IMG/VR virus record: IMGVR_UViG_3300044678_002654
Location: 1 to 64,000 of that record
Reading direction: 5' to 3' (one strand)
DNA: 64,000 nucleotides
Source: a virus
Part shown: positions 1 to 6,636 of the stretch, one piece after another
Position numbering within the stretch: position 1 is the first letter of the stretch
Layout of the letters: each line of letters starts with the position of its first letter
Position numbers and translations under genes: made by a program
Notes under the pieces: generated by a model
What the model was told of the DNA's origin: nothing
Seen by the model: only the letters and a program-made list of their open reading frames with translations
The model's database searches: none

Positions 1-1
1 C

Positions 2-283
2 GACGGGTACGAGGTCGAGGACGTCGAGCCTGAGACGCTGCTCGCCATGAAGCGCGAGTGCGCCGACTTTCAGGAAGCCAACGACGAGCTCCTGGAACAG
101 TACTACAACCACCACACCCGAGAGTACGCGGGTCATGACTTCTTCCTGACCCGAAATGGTCACGGCGCCGGCTTCTGGGATCGTGGCCTCGGCGATGTGG
201 GGAAGGAGCTCAGTGACGCGGCCCGCGTCTACGGCGACTACGACCTCTACGTCGATGACGACGGCAAGGTGAGGGCCGGCTGA
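2..283 (+). CDS. conserved small phage protein (5' end outside window)
   Basis: The frame is open from the window edge, so the true start is outside; an internal ATG at 47 would give 78 residues. The C-terminal part holds the pattern FFLTRNGHGAGFWDRG followed by an acidic LYVDDDG segment. From memory, proteins with this pattern are common in tailed phages, and no function is known to me. The gene ends three bases before a copy of the 13-bp palindrome. Confidence 0.75.
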   Translation, partial: DGYEVEDVEPETLLAMKRECADFQEANDELLEQYYNHHTREYAGHDFFLTRNGHGAGFWDRGLGDVGKELSDAARVYGDYDLYVDDDGKVRAG

Positions 284-285
284 TT

Positions 286-298
286 TTCACGGAGTGAA
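286..298. repeat. 13-bp palindrome copy 1 (TTCAC-GGA-GTGAA)
   Basis: Lies between the stop of the first gene and the ATG at 300. The loop plus right arm contains GGAG, which is also the likely ribosome binding site of the next gene. Confidence 0.9.
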
Positions 299-299
299 C

Positions 300-476
300 A
301 TGGAAGAACCTCAGTACGACAAGGCCCTCGTAGAGGCAGGGCGCATGTCGTTCGCGATCGATCGCATCAGCGCCGCGCTACAGGCTGGTGACCCGAGGGC
401 GTTCGGGGCTGCGTGTGAGAATCTGCTGCACGCGAAGATCAAGTACGACCAGGAGATGCTGAAGAAGGCTCGCTGA
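300..476 (+). CDS. hypothetical 58-aa protein
   Basis: A small, mostly helical, charged protein beginning MEEPQYDKALVEAGR. A GTG at 294 is in frame, but the ATG at 300 is preferred because GGAG lies just upstream, inside the palindrome. It ends directly against the convergent terminase gene, leaving no room for a separate terminator. No family recognised. Confidence 0.6.
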   Translation: MEEPQYDKALVEAGRMSFAIDRISAALQAGDPRAFGAACENLLHAKIKYDQEMLKKAR

Positions 477-2135
477 TCACCCGGCCGTCAGGTCCCAGTC
501 ACCCGTCGCCATTTTGAGGGCGATGTCGGCGTAGTTCAGCGCGTGCAGGAAGTCATCGGGCTTGGTCGGAGCATGGCGCCAGCGCTTGGTGTCCTTGTTC
601 GGCCCGGTGAGCTCCTCGTACTCGTTGAGGATGTCCTCGAATGGCTGCGCGATCTCCGCGATGTTGTCCGTCTTGAGGTCACGAGGGAACTGGAAGTCGT
701 GGTTGTGCCCGAGGCTCATCATCACGCGGTCGATGGATCGCGTGCGGTTGAGATTCCAGAGCCCGGTCTTCTGGTTGTATTCGACGTACTTGTCGCTATC
801 GACGTACTTGACCTTGAAGATGCGCCGCGCGGAGCCGAACTTCTTGCGGAGCATGTCGGTTGGCATGTTGCCGCCGCCCTCGTCACCGCAGACGTGCGTG
901 CAGTTGGTGTAGAAGCAAAGCGCTGAGTAGATCTCGTTTACTTCGTCGACGGGGTGGGTGCCGGGGAAGATCTTGTAGTAGAGCACACGAGCTTTGCCCA
1001 GCCCCGGCACCCACCCCAAGATGACGAGCACGGTGCGTGAAGTGAGGCCCGACCCACCACCAGACCAATCGATCCCTGCGGCGACCTTGCTGACGCCCTT
1101 CATGTTGGCGGTAGGGTCTGGGCGGAGGGAGATCGCCGGCCCCGTGCACGCTTCACGGAGCTGCTCGATTGTGACGAGGCGCCGGCCCATGGAGTCCGAG
1201 ATGCCAAGGACCTCGTTGCGGAAGATCGAGAGAGGGTGGGGCTTCTTCCCGTTGAGGAGGAGCCAGATCTTCTTCCAACGTTCCAGTGCGCGTTTGTGCC
1301 CGTCCGAGTCAGGAGCCCACGCAGCGGGCACGTCACGCGGCATGATGATGCGCGAGACGTGGAACCCCTTGTACTCAGCCCCGGGGTTCATGTCGATCCA
1401 TTGCCCATTGCGCGGGTTCAGGTACCGACCACAGCCGCTGATCTGACAGATGGGGCCGAACTGCCCCATGGCCTTTTCTGAGCGCACGACGTTGTACTTG
1501 CCGCACGCGTCACACTTGATCACCCACTCCGATTGCGTGGACGCCACCCAGAGGTGCTGGAGTCCGTTCTCCATCGTCTTGGGCGTGCCGCAGTACATCT
1601 CGTACTGCTCATCCATCTCTCGGTAGCACTCCTGGGCCACCGGCTGCACGACGTCGAGGAGCATGTCCTGGACCTCGTCGAACAGCAGTCGGTTGGTCGT
1701 GACGCCGCGCACACGGTCGGCGTTGTCGGAGGCGTAGGAGAAGTAGAGCTTCGCGTGGGTGTGCGCGAACTCACGGGTCAGCACGCGGTTGGACGTGTTC
1801 GCGTCGGTGAAGTACTCCTTGATGATCGGAGAGCCTTCGATGACGGCAGCAACACGGTCGACCGAGAACTTGTGGGTCTGCTCCTGGGTCGGCGCGATGA
1901 AGAACGTCTTGAAGTAGTCGCGCGTGACCGAGTCGATGGTCGCGTACGTCGCGAGCGTCGTTGACTTGCCGATCTGCCGACAGGTCAGGAGTACCGTCTT
2001 GTCGTAGTTCCCGTTGTAGATCGCCTCGAACATCGGGTAGTTGGCGAGCGACAGCGGCTTGCCTTCGATCCGAATGAGGCTCTCCGCGTACTTCGCGCGG
2101 GTCGCGTAGACGGTGTTACCTTGTTGCTTGATCAT
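477..2135 (-). CDS. terminase large subunit (GpA-like)
   Basis: The packaging motor that translocates DNA into the prohead and cuts concatemers. Seen in the 552 residues: a Walker-A-like CRQIGKST at about 52-59, Walker B LLFDE with D153/E154, a zinc-knuckle candidate C208/C211/C230/C235, then a RNase-H-like nuclease with D356 (GIDWSGGG), D418 (GDEGGG) and D527/D528 near the end. The zinc insertion between ATPase and nuclease is typical of the lambda GpA type. It is the last gene of a minus-strand module; its start overlaps the end of the upstream gene by 20 bases, suggesting translational coupling. No small subunit was recognised. Confidence 0.9.
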   Translation of the reverse strand: MIKQQGNTVYATRAKYAESLIRIEGKPLSLANYPMFEAIYNGNYDKTVLLTCRQIGKSTTLATYATIDSVTRDYFKTFFIAPTQEQTHKFSVDRVAAVIEGSPIIKEYFTDANTSNRVLTREFAHTHAKLYFSYASDNADRVRGVTTNRLLFDEVQDMLLDVVQPVAQECYREMDEQYEMYCGTPKTMENGLQHLWVASTQSEWVIKCDACGKYNVVRSEKAMGQFGPICQISGCGRYLNPRNGQWIDMNPGAEYKGFHVSRIIMPRDVPAAWAPDSDGHKRALERWKKIWLLLNGKKPHPLSIFRNEVLGISDSMGRRLVTIEQLREACTGPAISLRPDPTANMKGVSKVAAGIDWSGGGSGLTSRTVLVILGWVPGLGKARVLYYKIFPGTHPVDEVNEIYSALCFYTNCTHVCGDEGGGNMPTDMLRKKFGSARRIFKVKYVDSDKYVEYNQKTGLWNLNRTRSIDRVMMSLGHNHDFQFPRDLKTDNIAEIAQPFEDILNEYEELTGPNKDTKRWRHAPTKPDDFLHALNYADIALKMATGDWDLTAG

Positions 2136-2799
2136 ACTGAGCGGCTCTCGCGGTCTCGCGGCCTTCGATGTACCTGCGGAGATCCAAGAGCCGTGTGAGC
2201 TGTACGCCCGCAGCGGTTTCGCCAGCGTCGCGCGCTGCTCGGTCCAGGTCTACGAGAGACATCGAAGATGCAGCGTCACGAAGCGCGACAATCTCTGGGT
2301 AGGTCGCCTCGCCATCATCCACGAAGGTCATGCGCTCCATGACGTCGTCGACGAAGGAGAGCTCCTTGGGCGCGACGTGCCAACCGTCGTCGATGAGCAC
2401 GCACGCGACTGCCGGGTCGATCTCGTCAGGGTCAAAGCCGTGGTTCTCCAGATCCACGAGCTTGAGCCCGCTGAGCGCGGAGCATTCGTTGACCGCCCAC
2501 GCAAGCTGTTCCGGTGTCGGGTGTTGTGGGAAACCAGCCTCGACAGGCACGCCGTCGCAGGCGAGTGCGATGGCGAAGAGCACCTCGTAGTTTGAGCACC
2601 ACTCGCGCGTCGTGACCACGGTTTGCGCCGCAAGGAGCTTGCCCATGAGCTCGGTCGTAGGCGTGACACCCCTGCGGCGTAGTTCGATGTGCAGGGTATC
2701 AGGTTCCCAGTCCTGTACCTCAGGCCCGAAGAGGTGGACGAGGGCCTTCCACGCCGCTGATACGGCCGCGTCCGGGTTTCGCAGGACGTCCCGGTCCAT
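2116..2799 (-). CDS. hypothetical protein upstream of terminase
   Basis: 227 residues, acidic and helical, with a C-terminal Arg/Ala-rich helix. It overlaps the terminase start and follows the gene at 2801 with one base between them, so all three are probably one operon. The position just before terL would suit a terminase small subunit or a packaging accessory protein, but no helix-turn-helix or other supporting motif was seen, so function is unassigned. Confidence 0.6.
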   Translation of the reverse strand: MDRDVLRNPDAAVSAAWKALVHLFGPEVQDWEPDTLHIELRRRGVTPTTELMGKLLAAQTVVTTREWCSNYEVLFAIALACDGVPVEAGFPQHPTPEQLAWAVNECSALSGLKLVDLENHGFDPDEIDPAVACVLIDDGWHVAPKELSFVDDVMERMTFVDDGEATYPEIVALRDAASSMSLVDLDRAARDAGETAAGVQLTRLLDLRRYIEGRETARAAQYDQATR

Positions 2800-2800
2800 G

Positions 2801-3799
2801 TCAGAGCCCTGCGGCGGTCACAGAGCGGGCGAAGGCACGCTTCAGGTCGGCAGGCAGCGTCGCGAGAACCATGGACGCCTGCTTGGCGTCGACGTTGCCT
2901 CCTGGCGCGATGGCGGAGAGGATGTCTGGCCCGAGAGCGTCCGAGTAGAGCGACGCCGGGATGCGGGCGAAGTCATCAGGAGAGAACGCGCGGCCACCCA
3001 TCTCGACCGCTTCGCTCGCGACCTTGGTCGTGTTGTGCACGGTCTGCATCGGGTCGAGGAACTGCTTGTCGTAGGTCTTGTCGAACCCGGCGTCACGATC
3101 CAGCCGCGCGATGGTCGCCGCTACCTTGATGCGCGTCGGCTCGGCGCGGAGAGACGCACCATCGCTCGACACAGCCTCCGCGAGCGAAGCGAACTTGGCG
3201 CGAAGGGCCGGGTCTCGCGTCGCATCGGCGCGCGCACGTAGGTGATCCGAGAGCATGTGCGTGTCACAGGCCGTCTTGCCTGCGAGCTGATAGGACGAAG
3301 GCGTCAACTTCACCGCGTGAAACTCAGCCGCCTTGGCGAGGCGCGCGAACGCTTCGGCGCGCGTCGTCGCAGACAGCTTGGTGATCTGGCCGAGCAGGCG
3401 CATCTCGGCGGTCTTCACCTGTGAAGGCGTCGTGACCGGGTAGAGCCCGGTCTCGGGAAAGATGCACTCCTGTGGGTTGACGCTGGCCACCTTGGTCCTG
3501 GGTGGCGCGCTGATGGCGGGCGGCACTTCGTGCGCGTCGCACGCGTCCGCGATCTTGAGCCGCACACGCTCGGGCACGTCGCTCGCCTCCTTGGCGTAGA
3601 GCGCGGAGAGCGCGGCGTGCTCAGGTGTGTGAACCGGGAAGAGCTGGCGCTCGGGCCACGCGTACGCTCCGGGAGGAAGCGGCGGCGCGGTGTCTTCGAT
3701 CGAGGCTTCCTTGAGGAACTCCGCAGCCTCCGGGTTTTCAACCAGGAGGTGACGAAGGCGCGCGTGCGCCGGATCGTGGAACTGATCGTGCGTGGCCAT
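2801..3799 (-). CDS. hypothetical protein with internal repeat, probable virion or head-assembly protein
   Basis: 332 residues. The N-terminal half holds a repeated element, WPERQLFPVHTP near residue 50 and FPETGLYPVTTP near 120, each followed by an alanine-rich helix. The C-terminal half is Ala-rich and helical. A copy of the genome-wide palindrome lies within the gene (3309) and encodes FHAVK. TAGCCT lies 8 bases upstream of the ATG, matching the phage's leaderless-promoter pattern although it overlaps the preceding stop. Head scaffold or internal virion protein is possible by position only. Confidence 0.6.
   Translation of the reverse strand: MATHDQFHDPAHARLRHLLVENPEAAEFLKEASIEDTAPPLPPGAYAWPERQLFPVHTPEHAALSALYAKEASDVPERVRLKIADACDAHEVPPAISAPPRTKVASVNPQECIFPETGLYPVTTPSQVKTAEMRLLGQITKLSATTRAEAFARLAKAAEFHAVKLTPSSYQLAGKTACDTHMLSDHLRARADATRDPALRAKFASLAEAVSSDGASLRAEPTRIKVAATIARLDRDAGFDKTYDKQFLDPMQTVHNTTKVASEAVEMGGRAFSPDDFARIPASLYSDALGPDILSAIAPGGNVDAKQASMVLATLPADLKRAFARSVTAAGL
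3309..3321. repeat. 13-bp palindrome copy 2 (CGC spacer)
   Basis: Inside the minus-strand gene 2801-3799, read as FHAVK. Confidence 0.9.
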
Positions 3800-3810
3800 C
3801 GTACGGAAGG

Positions 3811-4779
3811 CTAGGCTGTCGGGACGAAGGTCGGGCAGACGTCGAGAACACGAGCCAGCGCCGTGTTTTCTGCGCGACGTGCCGTGTCGACACGCATCTG
3901 TGCATCGTTCGCGGTCTGCGAGAGCTCACGGCAGCGTGATTCACAGGCGAGGACCTTCTCTTTTGCGGTCACGAGCTGCGCATTTTTTTGCGCCAGCAGC
4001 GTCTCGTAAGAGATGGCAGACGATCCATTCAGAACGAAGGTCTTGACGTTGGCCGACCCGGTCTCAGTGAGCGTGGTGACGTGGTCTTTGGCCCGTTGAA
4101 GGAAGAGGGTATCGGCGACGAGGAAGTCATACAGGATCCTGTCTGACGCGCAGCCCGTCTCACAGGCGCCGGCCTCCGCCGCCGCGACGTCTCGCGTCGC
4201 CTCCAGCGCAACGCGCGCGTCTCGCGCTGCCTTCCATGCGGCTACGCGTTCAGCCTCGACGCTCCCTGCTGTGACCGGCAGGGAGTAGTCCTGGTAGGGT
4301 GTCGTGAGAAACCCTCCAGTTGCGGTGCGCCATTCTGCGGTGAGGGTCGACAACCGATCGATGAGCTGACGATAAGCAGCGTCTGCGCTTGCGAGCGTGT
4401 CGTAGTAGAGCACGATAGACGACGTGAGGTAGGTCGTACGTCCTTGCCGAACCGCGACTTCACGGTTCGTCGGCGTGGAGAGGAACTCCTCGATGTCGAC
4501 GACACGGGCGAAGGTATCACCGTTGATGGTTGTCACATCGCCAGAGTCGACCTTGACGTACCGAGGCCCGTCGACGATTGCATGCCGAAACTCCAACGGC
4601 TCTGCCACTCGCGCGTAGACGTCTTGCTTCGGGTCGTTGGCGTTGGTCACCGTGACGACGAAGAGCTCCTTGAAAGGGAGGTCTCCCTTGTCGGTGATGA
4701 ACGTTGCGACCTCGAATTTCTGGACACCCCCTGCGAGGGTGACGAGGCGGCGGATCTGTCGCGCGTTGGGGTTGCTCAC
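3811..4779 (-). CDS. hypothetical structural-module protein with coiled coil
   Basis: 322 residues. The first half is beta-rich; the second half (about residue 175 on) is an Ala/Arg/Glu-rich probable coiled coil with cysteines in CETGC and CESRC contexts. The GTG start at 4779 overlaps the stop of the upstream gene by four bases, indicating coupling. No family recognised; placed with the virion genes by operon position. Confidence 0.6.
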   Translation of the reverse strand: MSNPNARQIRRLVTLAGGVQKFEVATFITDKGDLPFKELFVVTVTNANDPKQDVYARVAEPLEFRHAIVDGPRYVKVDSGDVTTINGDTFARVVDIEEFLSTPTNREVAVRQGRTTYLTSSIVLYYDTLASADAAYRQLIDRLSTLTAEWRTATGGFLTTPYQDYSLPVTAGSVEAERVAAWKAARDARVALEATRDVAAAEAGACETGCASDRILYDFLVADTLFLQRAKDHVTTLTETGSANVKTFVLNGSSAISYETLLAQKNAQLVTAKEKVLACESRCRELSQTANDAQMRVDTARRAENTALARVLDVCPTFVPTA

Positions 4780-5135
4780 GGGTACACCGTCACGGCGTTG
4801 TAGCCGAAGTCAGGGGGCTGAGCGGCGTCGTATTGAATACGTGTCGTTGAGAGGCGGCTTTCGATGTGTTCGCCAGCTTCACGCGCCTCAGAGGGCGACT
4901 TGTAGACGAGCCGAACCGATGAGGCACGGTGAAACTCTTGGCCAAGCGCACGCGCGAGCTCAACCGACGGGGGATATGTGAGCAGATCCCGCAGTGAGGC
5001 TACGTGGTCAAACACCTCGCCACGGTACACCAAGAGCTCCGTCGGCATACCTGTGGCGGATACGACTTCAACTTCGACCGCGTAGTCGTCCCCGTCGGAG
5101 GTTTCGGTTCGTCGAACTTCAAGCCTGCTGCTCAT
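4776..5135 (-). CDS. hypothetical protein
   Basis: 119 residues, probably a small alpha/beta fold, with both ends overlapping its neighbours by four bases. The tight coupling puts it in the same operon as the terminase module. Nothing diagnostic seen. Confidence 0.6.
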   Translation of the reverse strand: MSSRLEVRRTETSDGDDYAVEVEVVSATGMPTELLVYRGEVFDHVASLRDLLTYPPSVELARALGQEFHRASSVRLVYKSPSEAREAGEHIESRLSTTRIQYDAAQPPDFGYNAVTVYP

Positions 5136-6037
5136 GACCCAATGTCCGTGATGACGACGACAGGCCCGCCGCCCGTCGGCAAACCATGAAGAACCGCTTC
5201 GTCTCGCAGAAGCTCAAGCCCTCGCTTTGTGGTGCTGCCGAAGTCCAAAGCGTCTTGGAGGGAAGGCTCCAGCGAACCCCATCGGTTCGTTCGAAACAAC
5301 GGCTCGGCAGGGCGTTCACGCAGTGAAGACCCGCCTGTGCCAGAGATCATCAGCGCAACATCACGGCGTAGCTCCCATGTAAGCCCGTCTCGGCGCTCAG
5401 GGAAATAGCGAAGCTCCCCGCTACCTGCTTCGTCTTGAATTTCCACCCAAGGGAAGCTCCACGTTGCTGAAGGAGCCGCTTCAGGTGAAACGACAGCGAT
5501 AGATGTCACCGCGTTGGTACCGTCGACACTGAGCACTTGGGCGTAGCCGTTGTACCCCGACGTTACCATCCCTTGGAGACGGAACCAGCGCCCCACATCG
5601 TGGCGAGTGAAGGGGTACCCAGCGAGCACTACCTTGCCCCCGGACAGTACGTTGACGCCAACGCCATTGGCGCGTGCTGACACCTGCGCGATGAGGAAGT
5701 CTCTGTCGCTGTACGGAGCAGCAGTTTCAACCCAGTGATCGGTGTCAGCTCCGGTGACACGGAAGATGTCACCAGCCTGTGCGAGGCCGAAGAAGTCGTG
5801 GCCGTTGGCGCTTTTCAGGTCGAGTCGATTCAGCCTGTTCTCGGAGAGCGCAACGAGGTCGTTCATGCTCGCGACACGCTCGAAGAACTCCCGGCCGCCA
5901 ACGTCGCGAACGACGAACGCGGGCTCGAAGATGTCTGGCGACGTCACGTCAGGCGGATCGCGCGCAATGCTCTGCGAGAGCCACCAGCCGTTGCGCCGTG
6001 GGGAGCGTTCTTGACGCAGTCGGATGACATGGGGCAC
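5132..6037 (-). CDS. hypothetical beta-rich virion-module protein
   Basis: 301 residues, beta-rich, with segments such as DVGRWFRLQGMVTSGYNGYA and SIAVVSPEAAPSATW that resemble the Ig-like or fibre-like patches in the baseplate proteins further on. First gene of the left minus-strand module. The GTG start at 6037 sits exactly six bases downstream of TAGGAT, so its mRNA is probably leaderless. A palindrome copy inside (5315) encodes SLRE. Tail or head-tail structural role is inferred. Confidence 0.55.
   Translation of the reverse strand: MPHVIRLRQERSPRRNGWWLSQSIARDPPDVTSPDIFEPAFVVRDVGGREFFERVASMNDLVALSENRLNRLDLKSANGHDFFGLAQAGDIFRVTGADTDHWVETAAPYSDRDFLIAQVSARANGVGVNVLSGGKVVLAGYPFTRHDVGRWFRLQGMVTSGYNGYAQVLSVDGTNAVTSIAVVSPEAAPSATWSFPWVEIQDEAGSGELRYFPERRDGLTWELRRDVALMISGTGGSSLRERPAEPLFRTNRWGSLEPSLQDALDFGSTTKRGLELLRDEAVLHGLPTGGGPVVVITDIGS
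5315..5327. repeat. 13-bp palindrome copy 3 (GCA spacer)
   Basis: Inside the minus-strand gene 5132-6037, read as SLRE. Confidence 0.9.
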
Positions 6038-6059
6038 GCCCTTATCCTAGAGTCCCTCG
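6024..6059 (+). promoter_or_regulatory. leaderless promoter for the resolvase gene
   Basis: ATGACA (6024-6029), an 18-bp spacer, TAGAGT (6048-6053), then six bases to the ATG at 6060. There is no Shine-Dalgarno sequence. Confidence 0.55.
6038..6049 (-). promoter_or_regulatory. leaderless promoter for the 6037 gene
   Basis: On the minus strand TAGGAT (6049-6044) is followed by six bases and then the GTG start. Its TAG shares bases with the TAG of the divergent plus-strand -10 box. Confidence 0.55.
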
Positions 6060-6620
6060 ATGAGACGGCGCGCGTTCGTTGGGATTGACTCCTCGCTCCA
6101 GCAGCCAGGGCTTGCGGTGCTGTGGGATAACGGCGAACGCAAGTTCATCGGATCACTTCGTACTGGCTCGTTGAGAGGCGGAGCACGCCTCGCGTCAATC
6201 GAGAAATGGATCGTCGACAACGTCGGCGATGTTCACATCGTCGGGTGCGCAATCGAGGGCCCAAGCCTTGCGAGCACGCACCGCGAGTTTGACCTCGGAG
6301 AAATCTCCGGGGTCTGTAGATGTCTTGCTTCACGTGCTTGGGAGGTAGAGGCGACGATCGTGCCGCCGTCACAGCTCAAGCTCTTCGCGGATGGGAACGG
6401 CCGCGCAGAAGACCTGATTCACGCCGTGAAACGGCACTGGGGTGTTGATGTAGGTACTGACGATAACGCCGCAGACGCATACGCTCTCGCCCGTCTCTCG
6501 CGTGCTCTGGTACACGGACCAGGGCCCCGCCGCTGTGAAGCTGAGGTAGTCCGCGACATCCTGACGCCGAGGGTGAAGACGCCGAAGCTCCGCAAGACCA
6601 CCAACCGTGACAATGTCTGA
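6060..6620 (+). CDS. RuvC-like Holliday junction resolvase
   Basis: 186 residues with the RNase-H-fold acidic set of RuvC: D10 in VGIDSS, E66 in CAIEGPS, and a C-terminal D134/D135...D139 cluster in TDDNAADAYALA. RuvC-type enzymes resolve four-way junctions; in phages they debranch recombination and replication intermediates before packaging. It shares a very short divergent promoter region with the minus-strand 6037 gene, and its stop lies just before the reductase start, so the two genes may be cotranscribed. A palindrome copy (6418) encodes IHAVK near the end of the fold. Confidence 0.85.
   Translation: MRRRAFVGIDSSLQQPGLAVLWDNGERKFIGSLRTGSLRGGARLASIEKWIVDNVGDVHIVGCAIEGPSLASTHREFDLGEISGVCRCLASRAWEVEATIVPPSQLKLFADGNGRAEDLIHAVKRHWGVDVGTDDNAADAYALARLSRALVHGPGPRRCEAEVVRDILTPRVKTPKLRKTTNRDNV
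6418..6430. repeat. 13-bp palindrome copy 4 (GCC spacer)
   Basis: Inside the resolvase gene, read as IHAVK. Confidence 0.9.
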
Positions 6621-6636
6621 ACACAAAGGATCTCGA

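Noticed and set aside
3414-3425. TTCAC-CT-GTGAA with a 2-bp spacer
   Set aside because: Only 93 bp from copy 2 and the only one with this spacing; treated as chance.
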